Made by a program: the position numbers and the translations under genes
Notes under the pieces: generated by a model
Told to the model about the DNA's origin: nothing
What the model saw: the letters and a program-made list of their open reading frames with translations, nothing else
The model's database searches: none
Shown: one piece after another, positions 16,639 to 26,331 of the stretch
Layout: each line of letters begins with the position of its first letter
How positions within the stretch are numbered: position 1 is the first letter of the stretch
DNA from: Chryseobacterium endalhagicum
Lineage (GTDB): Bacteria > Bacteroidota > Bacteroidia > Flavobacteriales > Weeksellaceae
Assembly (NCBI RefSeq): GCF_016745235.1
Contig: NZ_JAELVM010000003.1
Location: 558,001-622,000 of the forward strand
Direction of reading: 5' to 3'
Length of the DNA stretch: 64,000 bases

Positions 16639-16692
16639 TTAACCTTAACCTTAACCTTAACCTTAACCTTAACCTTAACCTTAACCTTAACC
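16639..16692 (+). repeat. Hexamer tandem repeat (TTAACC)9
   Basis: Nine perfect TTAACC units. They end exactly one base before the stop codon of the leftward SMP-30-like gene, in the 85-base convergent gap after dbpA. An inverted piece (AAGGTTAAG) stands just upstream at about 16610, so a hairpin can form. Confidence 0.95.
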
Positions 16693-17586
16693 CTACTTCA
16701 CTCCCCTCACCTTTGTCGGTAAAGTATACACAGATTTTGAAGCGGTGATGAATAAAACCTCATTATTTTCGCCTCCGAATGTGACGTTGGACGTCCAATC
16801 TTCTTCAATAGGAATATGGTAGATTTTCTTTCCATGGCGGTTGAAAACATGAACCCCTTTTCCGGTCAGATAAAGATTTCCGTGTTTATCCAGCGTCATT
16901 CCGTCTGAACCCATTTCGCAGAATAATTTTCTTTCCGATAATTTTCCATCGCCAAGGATATCATACACATAGGTTTTTCCGGCGTCAATATCTGAAATAT
17001 ATAGCTTTTTAAAGGTTTCGCTTCCTACGATCCCGTTGGGCTGTACAAAAGTTTCCAGCTTAATGGTTTTCCCTTCTTTTGTTCTGTAATAAAGGCTTTT
17101 GTGAGCAATTTCCTGCTTAAAATCAACCCAGTAATCCCTTTTGTATAAAGGATCTGTAAAATACATGCCGCCGGAAGAATCATTCCAGACATCATTAGGT
17201 CCGTTCAGTCTTTTACCTTCGAAACCTTTCAGGATCACTTGCACTTTTTTGTCTTTGGAAATTTTCCAGATCTCGCCCTGATCATCAGAACAGGTGATGA
17301 GATTTCCATCCCTGTCGAAATGAGTCCCGTTGGCACGACCTGTTTTTCCTAAAAATTCCGTGATGGTATTGGATTTCCAGTCCCAGTAGTAGATCTTATC
17401 ATTGGGCTGGTCTGTGAAATAAACGTTTCCCTGCTGATCCGAAGACGGTCCTTCTGTGAAACTGAACTGATCTGAAACCTTCTCCGGCTGTACATCTCCA
17501 TAAAACATTTTGCTGTAATTTACTGATTGACAGTTTAGCAATGCGAAAACCAAACCAACCATGCTTATTTTACCGATCTTTTTCAT
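16693..17586 (-). CDS. SMP-30/gluconolactonase-like lipoprotein
   Basis: 297 residues. Short signal ending LLNC with a candidate lipid-attached Cys19. The rest is an SGL beta-propeller: FTEGPSSDQQGNVYFTDQPNDKIYYW, NGTHFDRDGNLITCSD, NGPNDVWNDSSGGMYFTDPLY and VQPNGIV hold the Glu, Asn and Asp positions that bind the divalent metal in SMP-30 lactonases. Probable lactone hydrolase facing the periplasm or outside. The downstream end abuts a hexamer repeat. Confidence 0.85.
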   Translation of the reverse strand: MKKIGKISMVGLVFALLNCQSVNYSKMFYGDVQPEKVSDQFSFTEGPSSDQQGNVYFTDQPNDKIYYWDWKSNTITEFLGKTGRANGTHFDRDGNLITCSDDQGEIWKISKDKKVQVILKGFEGKRLNGPNDVWNDSSGGMYFTDPLYKRDYWVDFKQEIAHKSLYYRTKEGKTIKLETFVQPNGIVGSETFKKLYISDIDAGKTYVYDILGDGKLSERKLFCEMGSDGMTLDKHGNLYLTGKGVHVFNRHGKKIYHIPIEEDWTSNVTFGGENNEVLFITASKSVYTLPTKVRGVK

Positions 17587-17854
17587 TCTTCATTTCTTTA
17601 AAGCACGCAAGTTACAATATCGCGGGTAAGATCCCAATATATTCACCCAATTTGATACAATAAAAATCAAAACATAAAATGTCTCAATTGTCCTATTTTG
17701 GAAGCAGATGGTATTAGTTAAAAAAATGGATTATCCGGACCTTTGCTGTGGTAAGATCAACACTTCTTTTCCCTCTTTAAAACTGACTGAAAAACAGCTT
17801 GATCCAGCCTCAAAATATCACCTTAATACTTTTTAACTTAACAAAAGTACCGCA

Positions 17855-19297
17855 ATGAGTGCAGAATCAAGCAGTGACAAATTCATAGAAACGGAAAATG
17901 ACACGTTCAGGAATTCAGTGGGAACCATGGATGAAACCGGAAAGAGAAAATGGGTCTTTCCCCGGAAACCTAAAGGAAAATACACCAACTACAGGAATTA
18001 CACCAGTTACATCATGCTGGCTATATTTTTCGGACTGCCATTTTTGAAAATTAATGGAAATCCCTTCCTTCTGATTAATGTGATCGACAGAAGATTCTTC
18101 ATTATTGGCCAGCCTTTTTACTTACAGGATTTCTTTATTCTGGCTTTGGGAGCGGTAACTTCCGTGATCTTCGTCATGCTGTTTACCGTGGTTTTCGGAA
18201 GAATATTCTGCGGATGGCTGTGTCCGCAGACGCTTTTTATGGAAATGGTATTCCGTAAGATTGAATACTGGATCGAAGGCGACAGAAATAAACAGATGAA
18301 ACTCGACAGACAGGAATGGGATGCGGAGAAAATCAGAAAAAGACTTTTGAAATGGTCTGCTTTTGCATTCATTTCTCTGGTTATCGCCCATTTTATGTTC
18401 ATGTACATTGTGGGATATGAAGAGGTTTTCCGGATCATGAGTGAAGGCCCTGCCCATCATTCCCTGAAATTCCTTGTGATGATCTTTTTCACCATGACAT
18501 TTTATTTTGTTTTTGCGTGGCTGCGTGAGCAGGTTTGTACGCTGGTATGTCCGTACGGAAGGCTTCAGGGCGTACTGATCGACAAACAGACCATCAATGT
18601 TTATTATGACTTTAAAAGAGGAGAAGGCCGTTCAAAATGGAGAAACAATGAAGACCGGAAAGCCGCTGGAAAAGGCGACTGCATCGACTGCCATCAGTGC
18701 GTAGTGGTCTGCCCTACCGGTATTGATATCAGACATGGACAGCAGCTGGAATGCGTCAACTGTACAGCGTGTATTGATGCCTGCGACGAGGTGATGGAAA
18801 AAGTGGGCCTTCCAAAAGGATTGATCCGTTATGCTACAGAAGCGGAAATTGAAAATCAGGCTGCTTTTAAGTTCACCTCAAGAATGAAGGCTACAACGGT
18901 ATTTCTGGCTCTTCTCATCGGATTTTTAGGATTCTTAATGTATGACCGCGGATCTATGGAAGCCAAATTCATTAAGCCGGCAGGCTCCACCTTCTTCATT
19001 AAAGACGGTAAGATCACGAATACTTTTATCTACACTCTTTTAAATAAATCCAACGAGAAAAAAATCCTGACCATTAAGGTAATGACTCCCGCGCATGCAG
19101 AAATTACCTACTTCGGTCCGAAAAAGATTACATTAAAGGGTGATGAAATCCTGAAAGGGAACATCAACATCACTTTCCCGGAGGAAGAAATTAAATTTTC
19201 CAAGCAGAATATGGTAATCGGCGTTTTTGATGAAAAAGGCGAAATGCTGGATTCATTTGAAACTACGTTTGAAGGACCGTTTAAGCTTTTGCTGTGA
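17855..19297 (+). CDS. ccoG: Cytochrome c oxidase accessory protein CcoG (RdxA/FixG)
   Basis: 480 residues. Membrane helices at about 50-70, 90-115, 165-190, 205-225 and 345-360, with cysteine sites CGWLCP (119-124) and CTLVCP (228-233), then two ferredoxin-type 4Fe-4S motifs CIDCHQCVVVCP (276-287) and CVNCTACIDAC (300-310), and a C-terminal Ig-like domain. CcoG is needed for cbb3 oxidase assembly, probably in copper handling. It usually sits with ccoNOP; those genes are not adjacent here. Confidence 0.95.
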   Translation: MSAESSSDKFIETENDTFRNSVGTMDETGKRKWVFPRKPKGKYTNYRNYTSYIMLAIFFGLPFLKINGNPFLLINVIDRRFFIIGQPFYLQDFFILALGAVTSVIFVMLFTVVFGRIFCGWLCPQTLFMEMVFRKIEYWIEGDRNKQMKLDRQEWDAEKIRKRLLKWSAFAFISLVIAHFMFMYIVGYEEVFRIMSEGPAHHSLKFLVMIFFTMTFYFVFAWLREQVCTLVCPYGRLQGVLIDKQTINVYYDFKRGEGRSKWRNNEDRKAAGKGDCIDCHQCVVVCPTGIDIRHGQQLECVNCTACIDACDEVMEKVGLPKGLIRYATEAEIENQAAFKFTSRMKATTVFLALLIGFLGFLMYDRGSMEAKFIKPAGSTFFIKDGKITNTFIYTLLNKSNEKKILTIKVMTPAHAEITYFGPKKITLKGDEILKGNINITFPEEEIKFSKQNMVIGVFDEKGEMLDSFETTFEGPFKLLL

Positions 19298-19383
19298 TGC
19301 GGAGGTTACGGGATGCGGGTTACGGGGTTCGGGATTGGAGACATTACAGACTAAGACTTCTATAACTTCCTCTCCCATTCTTA

Positions 19384-19439
19384 AACTTTAAACTTTGAGC
19401 CTTAAACCTTGAACCTTGAACTTTGAACTTTAAACCTTA
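19384..19439. repeat. Heptamer tandem repeat (AACYTTR)8 covering a stop codon
   Basis: Eight 7-base units (AACTTTA, AACTTTG, AGCCTTA, AACCTTG twice, AACTTTG, AACTTTA, AACCTTA). The array runs through the stop codon and last two codons of the leftward AraC gene (stop at 19430-19432). Confidence 0.85.
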
Positions 19440-20311
19440 TATTTTCTCATAAACTGAGTAGGAGTCATTCCGGAGCTTTTCCGGAATACTCTTACAAAGT
19501 AGGAATATTCTTCATAGCCAAGCCGGAAAGCTATTTCTCCAAGGCTTTCATCCAGATAAATCAGCATCCTTTTAGCCTCCAGTACGACCCTTTCGGTAAT
19601 GACATCGGTTGCGGTTTTCCGGACAACGGCCTGAGCAATCCTGTTTAAGTGTTTTGGGGTGATTCCCAGTAATGAAGCATAGTAAGCTATCGATTTCTGG
19701 TTCGTAAAATGCTGTTCTATCAGGTTTTCAAAATCCTGATAATGTTTAAAATAAGAAAGGCTGGCAGAAGAAGAAAGTACATCTGTATCTTTTGAAAAAA
19801 GCCGTGTTGCATTGATAAAAACCTGTGACATCAGGGAAAGGATAAACCCTTCTTTCATCACGCCCTGAGACTGATGCTCTTTTCCTAACTCCTGAAAAAG
19901 ATGTCCAGTTTTCTCTAGTTCTTCAGCATCCAGCTGCAGCTTTCGCGGAAAAGATACGGAGCCGAAAAATGGAAAATTCCGGAGTTTCTGGCTGACATAA
20001 TGCATTTCGTAAAACTCCTGCGAACAGAAAAAAATATAGCCCTCAATATCTTCCGAAAGTTCCCAGCTATGAATCTGGCCCGGCGAAAGAAAAAACAGAC
20101 TTCCCTCAGAAACATCATATTTCTGGAAATCGATCTCATGAACTCCTTTTCCCCCGGTAAAAAGAACAGCTGCGTAAAAGTCGTGGCGGTGCGGTTTTTC
20201 AATATGACGGTGTCCCACAACGAGATGTTCTTTCATGGTATTGAAATAAAAATCTGAAGTATTCCTGCCGGACTGGAAAAGTTCAATATGAAGGACAGAG
20301 ATGGAATTCAT
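19430..20311 (-). CDS. AraC-family transcriptional regulator
   Basis: 293 residues. N-terminal cupin-like sensing domain (HIEKPHRHDFYAAVLFTGG, then SLFFLSPGQIHSW) and a C-terminal double helix-turn-helix from about 195 (ITPKHLNRIAQ, then GEIAFRLGYEEYSYFVRVFRKSSGMTPTQFMRKY). Ligand and targets unknown; it neighbours ccoG (convergent) and the protease array but nothing shows that it controls them. The start codon lies in a 12-base palindrome (20310-20321). Confidence 0.92.
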   Translation of the reverse strand: MNSISVLHIELFQSGRNTSDFYFNTMKEHLVVGHRHIEKPHRHDFYAAVLFTGGKGVHEIDFQKYDVSEGSLFFLSPGQIHSWELSEDIEGYIFFCSQEFYEMHYVSQKLRNFPFFGSVSFPRKLQLDAEELEKTGHLFQELGKEHQSQGVMKEGFILSLMSQVFINATRLFSKDTDVLSSSASLSYFKHYQDFENLIEQHFTNQKSIAYYASLLGITPKHLNRIAQAVVRKTATDVITERVVLEAKRMLIYLDESLGEIAFRLGYEEYSYFVRVFRKSSGMTPTQFMRKYKV

Positions 20312-20321
20312 TACGCGTAAT
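20310..20321. promoter_or_regulatory. 12-base palindrome over the AraC start codon
   Basis: ATTACGCGTAAT, a perfect palindrome that includes the start codon of the AraC-type gene. Its position would suit an autoregulatory or RNA-level site, but it may be chance. Confidence 0.3.
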
Positions 20322-20378
20322 ACAGATCGTAGTTAAAGGATAAAATTACTGCAAAAAGCGGGAAAATACAAACGCATA

Positions 20379-20408
20379 AAAAAGGACCGGCTTTCACCAG
20401 TCCTTTAT
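20379..20408 (-). terminator. Terminator of protease array gene 3
   Basis: AAAGGACCGG / CCAGTCCTTT, one mismatch; same design after all three array genes. Confidence 0.8.
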
Positions 20409-20426
20409 TCAGATATTATTGATCTG

Positions 20427-23093
20427 TTATTTAATGACAAGCTTAGTGTTGTAAGCTCCTTTTGAAGAGCTGATGCTGATCACATAAACTCCTTTCGGAA
20501 CGTTAACGTTAAACTCTTTCGTGCTGTTGTTTTCACTTTGATAAGCGGACGAGAATACCAGTTTTCCACTGGCATCAAACATTCCTACTTTTAATTCTCC
20601 TTTTAAATTTCTGGATTTAATGAAGAAGTTCCCGTCGCTTGGATTAGGATAAATCTTAATATCATCTGCCAATGGAGAAGAAACCTCGTGAGTGGCCAGA
20701 GTCTGGGTTTCTCTTGTACATACTTCCAGAGACCAGGCAGTTACCGTTCCTGCATTTCCTGCATTGTTATCGGTCGCATAAAGCTTCCATTCTCCCTGCG
20801 CTTTGTGCCCTTTGAAGATTCCAAGGGATTCATTGGATTTGGTTTCTCCCTGAACCGGTGAAGCACAGACTACTGCATTCCCTGCATCACTGAATGAAGC
20901 TGAGATTCCGGACTGTCCGGAGCATTGTCTGTTCCAGATAAGAGCGGATGATCCCACAGGGCTTTCAATTCCTACCGCAAGCTGATTAATGCCTGGATGG
21001 GTAATAGAAGTAGTTACCTTTATTTTGGTGATGGTCCCTGTATTGTTGACCGTTAAAGGAATGACAGTTTTAGGCGCTGAGATACCTGAACCGCCCGGTC
21101 CGTCTGTAATGGCTACTGCCGCACCGCCGTATGTATAGGTATTACAGGTTTCACCAGTTACCGTGTAATCTATCACAAAACTTGGGCTCACCGCATAATA
21201 AACGTTTCCTACCGCTTCAATCATAATGTATGCATTCGCAGTGGTAGAACCTGCCGGTATTGTGATCTGCTCGCTCCCGTCATTAGGAGTATTGGCTGCA
21301 ATAACCGTAAAGGTTTGTCCGCCGTCTTTGGATAATTTAATATTAACATTTGCCGTATTTACCGGAGCCTGGTTGGTATTGGCAACGTCCCAGGTTACAT
21401 TTACAATCCCTCCGGAGTTCAAAGACTGTCCGAAAGCAGGAGCTGTCACCTGGAAAGGACCTGATGCTGCATCTACCGTAATGGCCATTGCATCTTTGGA
21501 CACCTGTGGCTGTATTGGGTTATTATCTCTCAGTGTCGCCGCAAAATTAAGGCTTCTTCCTACACTTGAAACGGCTTCCCAACGGGTTGATAAAACACCG
21601 GCCAATACTTTATTAAAATCAGGAAAATACCGTACAGGAGCACTTATCGGAGAAAAGGATCTGAAAGTAGGTCCTGTAGGCTTTGTAGGATAAGCTATTG
21701 AAATATCTCCGGCTCCAATCTGGGCAGCAGCAGCCTGATCCGCCTGTTCCCACGTATAGGTATAGGAAGCAGTATTGGCATCTGTAGTGGTTGCTGTAAG
21801 TACAAACGGTGTAGATTTAGGAATGGTATAATCCGCTCCGGCATTGATATTGGGAGCAGGGTTTGCAAAAGGTGTATTGGCTCCGCAGGCAATACTATTC
21901 AGTTTATTTCTGATCTGTGTCACACTGTTGGTATGGAAATAATCATTGGAGTTGAACTGCACATCCGAAGCTGTTGTTATTCCGGTGTATGCCATGATGG
22001 TACTTCCGCTTCCCGGCTCCACTTTCTGATCGGACTGTGCAGACCTGTACGTATAGGAATGCCCGGCTCCCAGCTGATGCCCCATCTCATGGGCTACATA
22101 GTCTATATCAAATTTATCTCCTTCAGGGAAATTATGGGCGGTCCATCCGGCTCCTTTGGAATTATTATTACAGATTACTCCTAAGCCAGCAGATCCATTT
22201 CCTCCTTTTTTGTCTATTAAGTGCCCCATATCATAATCCTCGGCAGCAATTCTTGCAGATATCTGAGTATGTGCCTCATTCGGACCACCGCTTACATAAG
22301 GATCGGAGGTCGCTTCCAGAAATATCAGGGTGTCATTATTGGCAATAAGATTAAAATGGAATGACAGATCTTTTTCAAAAACGCCGTTCAGCCTTGTGAG
22401 TGATGCATTCATTGCTGCAAGGACAACCGCTTTTTTCTGGGCATCTGTAGCATTAGCCGGAGTACCTGCAGCCGTTAGATGATATTCTGCATATTCTCCT
22501 GTACAGGACAAGGCGAGCCTGAAAATATTAAAACCTGCTAGTTTTTTATTGGTGCTTTCATTATTTTCAACATTTTTCTGTACGGTTTCAGTAACAGAAC
22601 ATTCAAAAGGTTCCGTGTCCTGTCCTCGTTTTGCATTCGAATCAAATACGGCATAAACTGCTCTATCCTGCGTATAAGGTTCGATGAACTCTGTAGAGCC
22701 CGAACGGGTGATCATGGATGAAAATCCTACGGGTGACATACTGAATCTCAGATAAACCGAAGGATCATCTACACCACTTCCTACGTATGATTTGATATCC
22801 TGATATTTTTTCTGAAGAGCGGGATCCATATTGGAAGATTCCCAAACCTGAAATTTTTCAATTTTTCCTCCTGCAGTAGGAAGTGAAACGATTACTCCTT
22901 TGGATCCTGAAAAACGTTCCGGAGTATTTTTTAAAGCCAGCTTAAGCTGATGGGTATCTAAGGAATACAGTCCTGCGTATTCCAGTTTTTCCTGTGACGC
23001 TTTTACTTTCTGCGTCCTGACAGATGTTTTTGTCCATTGCGAATATCCTAAAAAAGGAAGCATCAGCATGGAAGCTAAGATAAAATTCTTCAT
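20427..23093 (-). CDS. Secreted reprolysin-like metalloprotease with P domain and T9SS signal (array gene, downstream)
   Basis: 888 residues. Signal peptide 1-18; propeptide-like region to about 185; reprolysin/M12B-like catalytic domain with HEMGHQLGAGH (335-345) and Met-turn STIMAYTG; a beta-sandwich linker starting PNINAGADYTIPKSTPF; a proprotein-convertase P domain (about 655-795, ending GEWKLYATDNNAG...WSLEVCTR); and a type A T9SS sorting domain from YPNPSDGNF to KLVIK. Zinc ligands are intact, so an active exported endopeptidase is expected. Last of three tandem paralogues. Confidence 0.92.
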   Translation of the reverse strand: MKNFILASMLMLPFLGYSQWTKTSVRTQKVKASQEKLEYAGLYSLDTHQLKLALKNTPERFSGSKGVIVSLPTAGGKIEKFQVWESSNMDPALQKKYQDIKSYVGSGVDDPSVYLRFSMSPVGFSSMITRSGSTEFIEPYTQDRAVYAVFDSNAKRGQDTEPFECSVTETVQKNVENNESTNKKLAGFNIFRLALSCTGEYAEYHLTAAGTPANATDAQKKAVVLAAMNASLTRLNGVFEKDLSFHFNLIANNDTLIFLEATSDPYVSGGPNEAHTQISARIAAEDYDMGHLIDKKGGNGSAGLGVICNNNSKGAGWTAHNFPEGDKFDIDYVAHEMGHQLGAGHSYTYRSAQSDQKVEPGSGSTIMAYTGITTASDVQFNSNDYFHTNSVTQIRNKLNSIACGANTPFANPAPNINAGADYTIPKSTPFVLTATTTDANTASYTYTWEQADQAAAAQIGAGDISIAYPTKPTGPTFRSFSPISAPVRYFPDFNKVLAGVLSTRWEAVSSVGRSLNFAATLRDNNPIQPQVSKDAMAITVDAASGPFQVTAPAFGQSLNSGGIVNVTWDVANTNQAPVNTANVNIKLSKDGGQTFTVIAANTPNDGSEQITIPAGSTTANAYIMIEAVGNVYYAVSPSFVIDYTVTGETCNTYTYGGAAVAITDGPGGSGISAPKTVIPLTVNNTGTITKIKVTTSITHPGINQLAVGIESPVGSSALIWNRQCSGQSGISASFSDAGNAVVCASPVQGETKSNESLGIFKGHKAQGEWKLYATDNNAGNAGTVTAWSLEVCTRETQTLATHEVSSPLADDIKIYPNPSDGNFFIKSRNLKGELKVGMFDASGKLVFSSAYQSENNSTKEFNVNVPKGVYVISISSSKGAYNTKLVIK

Positions 23094-23326
23094 AAATATT
23101 ATTATTTGTATGGTTTATCAAAAATAACAATATATAATTAAAAATTAATAATAAAATTCAAACAAAACATGAAAATAATATATTTTTGATAATAAAAACA
23201 TCAAAATAAAACAAAATACTAATTAAAAGACTAAATTATGTAAAACATACGTTATTTTATATTTAATTAAGAAAAAAATAAAGATTTAAAATACTAAATA
23301 ATAATCAGTTAGATATATTTTAAAAT

Positions 23327-23356
23327 AAAAAGGACCGGCATTCACCGGTCCTTTAT
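23327..23356 (-). terminator. Terminator of protease array gene 2
   Basis: AAAGGACCGG - CATTCA - CCGGTCCTTT, perfect 10-bp stem. Confidence 0.88.
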
Positions 23357-23374
23357 TCAGAAATTTCTTATCTG

Positions 23375-26050
23375 TTATTTAATGACAAGCTTAGTGTTAT
23401 AAGCTCCTTTCGAAGAGGTGATGCTGATCACATACACTCCTTTTGGAACATTAACATTAAACTCTTTCGTACTGTTGTTTTCACTTTGATAAGCAGACGA
23501 GAATACCAGTTTTCCGCTGGCGTCAAACATTCCTACTTTTACTTCTCCTTTTAAGTTTCTGGATTTAATGAAGAAGTTCCCGTCGCTTGGATTAGGATAG
23601 ATTTTGATATCATCTGCCAATGGAGAAGCAGTATCTTTTACGCCTAATGCCTGGGTCTGGCGTGTACATACCTGAAGTGACCATCCGGTAATGCTTCCGG
23701 CATCTTCGGTATAATTATCAGATGCAAATAACTTCCATTGTCCCTGAGCCGGATGTCCTACAAAAATTCCCAATGATTCATTGGATTTCACTTCTCCCTG
23801 AATCGGAGTAGCACACACAGCAGCATTTCCTGCATCACTGAAGGTCGCTGTAATATTATCCTGCGATCCGCATTGTCTGTTCCATACAAGGGCAGAGGTT
23901 CCCAAAGGACCTTCTATTCCTATAGACAGATCTTTTACATAAGGATGCGTAATAGAAGGAATCACTTTAATCTTAGTTACAATCCCCGGATTATTGACCA
24001 TCAAAGGAACAGAAACTTTAGGCGATGCTATAGCGGCATTTCCACCCGGGCCATCTGTAATCGCTACTGCGGCACCTTCGTAAGTATAGGTAGTACATGT
24101 TTCTCCGGCAATGGTATAGTCAATCACGAAGCTAGGGCTTACTGCATAATAAATATTTCCTGCAGCTTCCACTAAAATATAGGCATTGGCAGAAGTAGAT
24201 CCTGAAGGAATCGTAACCTGCTCACTGCCATCGTTTGGAGTATTGGCTGCAACAGTTGTGAAGGTCTGCCCTCCGTCTGTAGACAGTTTTATATTAACAT
24301 TAGCTGTGCTTACAGGTGCCTGTGTGGTATTGGCTACATCCCATGTCACATTTACAGACGCTCCTGAAACAGCTGCCTGTCCAAATGTTGGTGCCGTAAC
24401 TTTAAACGGACCAGCGGCACCATTTACTGCTATTGACATTGCATCTTTATTGGTCTGAGGTGCTGTAATATCATTGTTTCTTACCGTTACAGCAAAATTA
24501 AGGTTTCTTGCCACACTGGAAACAGTTTCCCATTTCGTAATAAGTACACCGGCCAAAACATTATTGAAATCCGGGAAATACCTTACCAATTTGTTTACAG
24601 GCTCAAAGGAGCGGAAAACAGGTCCGGCAGGCTTGGCGGTATAAGGTATTGAATTGTTTCCAAACTGACCTGAAGCAGCATCCATCTGTTCCCATGTATA
24701 GGTATAGGCCGCGGTATTGGCATCGGTAGTTGTTGCTTTTAAGACAAACGGTGTAGACTTGGGAATGGTATAATCTGCTCCTGCACTGATATTGGGAGCC
24801 GGATTGGCAAAAGGTGTATTAACTCCACAGGCAAGTGCATTGATCGTATTTTTAATTTCTGTAATATTAAAAGTATGAAAATAATCATTGGAATTAAACT
24901 GTACATCATAAGCATTGGTGATTCCCGTATAAGCCATGATTGTGGAACCGCTGCCGGGCTCTACCAGAGAGGTTGGATCCGCAGATCCATTTTGGTAGCT
25001 ATATGAGTGGTTAGCTCCTAACTGATGCCCCATTTCATGAGCTACATAATCGATATCAAAGGTATCGCCTTCCGGGAAATTACTGGCAGTCCATCCCTGG
25101 GCTTTTGAAGCATCATCACAGATCTCCCCTGGAGCATACCCGTTTCCGTCTTCTTTATCGAAAATATGCCCCATGTCATAATTTGCGGCACCTATATTAT
25201 TTGTAATTGTAGTTTGGGCCTGCGGATTTTGCTCATCAAATTCGCCGTAAGGATCTGTTGCAGGATCTACATAGATAACAGCATCATTATTAGCCACCAG
25301 ATTGAAATGGAGTGAAAGGTCTTTCTCAAAAACTCCGTTCATTCGGGTGAGAGAGGCATTCATCGCAGCTAAAACTACTGCCTTTTTCTGGGCTTCTGTA
25401 GCATTGGCCGGAGTTCCCGCTGCTGTCAGATGATACTGTGCATATTCTCCGGTACAGGTAATAGCAAGCCTGAAAACATTAAATCCGGCAAGCTTTTTAT
25501 TGGCAGCTTCGTTTTTTTTTTCAGAATCTTTAGCTTTCGGCTTATCAGGGGTAGAGCACTCAAAAGGTTCTTTATCCTGTCCTCTTCTTGCATTGGAATC
25601 GAATACGGCATACACTGTTCTGTCTTCTGTATAAGGTTCAATAAATTCTGACATGCCGGAACGGGTAATCATGGAAGAAAACCCTACAGGTGACATGCTG
25701 AACCTCAGATACACTGATGGATCCTCAATACCTGTCCCTACATAGGATTTGATATCCGGATATTTTTTCTGAAGAGCGGGATCCATATTGGAAGATTCCC
25801 AAACCTGAAATTTTTCAATTTTTCCTCCTGCGGTAGGAAGGGAAACAATCACTCCTTTGGATCCTGAAAAACGCTCCGGAGCATCTTTCAGAGCCTGCTT
25901 AAGCTGATTTGCATCTAAGGAATACAATCCTGCGTACTCCAGTTTTTCCTGGGACGCTTTTACTTTCTGCGTCCTGAGAGATGTTTTTGTCCATTGCGAA
26001 TATCCTAAAAAAGGAAGCATCAGCATGGAAACAAAGATAAAATTCTTCAT
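23375..26050 (-). CDS. Secreted reprolysin-like metalloprotease with P domain and T9SS signal (array gene, middle)
   Basis: 891 residues, same domain order as its neighbours. The zinc site is HEMGHQLGANH. The signal peptide, first 150 residues and last 70 residues are nearly identical to the other two copies, while the stretch around the active site (YGEFDEQNPQAQTTITNNIG, APGEICDDAS) differs strongly, which suggests a changed substrate cleft. The gap to the next gene is 281 bases, as is the gap upstream, so the repeat unit includes promoter and terminator. Confidence 0.92.
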   Translation of the reverse strand: MKNFIFVSMLMLPFLGYSQWTKTSLRTQKVKASQEKLEYAGLYSLDANQLKQALKDAPERFSGSKGVIVSLPTAGGKIEKFQVWESSNMDPALQKKYPDIKSYVGTGIEDPSVYLRFSMSPVGFSSMITRSGMSEFIEPYTEDRTVYAVFDSNARRGQDKEPFECSTPDKPKAKDSEKKNEAANKKLAGFNVFRLAITCTGEYAQYHLTAAGTPANATEAQKKAVVLAAMNASLTRMNGVFEKDLSLHFNLVANNDAVIYVDPATDPYGEFDEQNPQAQTTITNNIGAANYDMGHIFDKEDGNGYAPGEICDDASKAQGWTASNFPEGDTFDIDYVAHEMGHQLGANHSYSYQNGSADPTSLVEPGSGSTIMAYTGITNAYDVQFNSNDYFHTFNITEIKNTINALACGVNTPFANPAPNISAGADYTIPKSTPFVLKATTTDANTAAYTYTWEQMDAASGQFGNNSIPYTAKPAGPVFRSFEPVNKLVRYFPDFNNVLAGVLITKWETVSSVARNLNFAVTVRNNDITAPQTNKDAMSIAVNGAAGPFKVTAPTFGQAAVSGASVNVTWDVANTTQAPVSTANVNIKLSTDGGQTFTTVAANTPNDGSEQVTIPSGSTSANAYILVEAAGNIYYAVSPSFVIDYTIAGETCTTYTYEGAAVAITDGPGGNAAIASPKVSVPLMVNNPGIVTKIKVIPSITHPYVKDLSIGIEGPLGTSALVWNRQCGSQDNITATFSDAGNAAVCATPIQGEVKSNESLGIFVGHPAQGQWKLFASDNYTEDAGSITGWSLQVCTRQTQALGVKDTASPLADDIKIYPNPSDGNFFIKSRNLKGEVKVGMFDASGKLVFSSAYQSENNSTKEFNVNVPKGVYVISITSSKGAYNTKLVIK

Positions 26051-26285
26051 AGATATTGTTATTTGTATGGTTTGTCAAAAATAACAATATATAACTTAAA
26101 AATAATAGTAAAATTCAAATAAAAGATTAAAACATTATCGTTTTGATAATAAAACATATTAAAATAGAATAAAATACCAATTAAAACAAAGTATAATGTA
26201 AAACATACGCTATTTATTATTTAATTAAGAAAAAAATAAACATTTAAAACATTCTCAAACAATCAGTTATACCTATCATCAAATA

Positions 26286-26312
26286 AAAAGGACCGGCTTT
26301 ACCGGTCCTTCA
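26286..26312 (-). terminator. Terminator of protease array gene 1
   Basis: AAGGACCGG - CTTTA - CCGGTCCTT, perfect 9-bp stem, third instance of the array terminator. Confidence 0.85.
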
Positions 26313-26331
26313 TTCAGAAATTATTGATCTG

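Noticed and set aside
16639..16692. Telomere-like or G-quadruplex sequence
   Set aside because: The complementary strand reads GGTTAA with only two consecutive G, too few for a usual quadruplex, and nothing suggests a replicon end.
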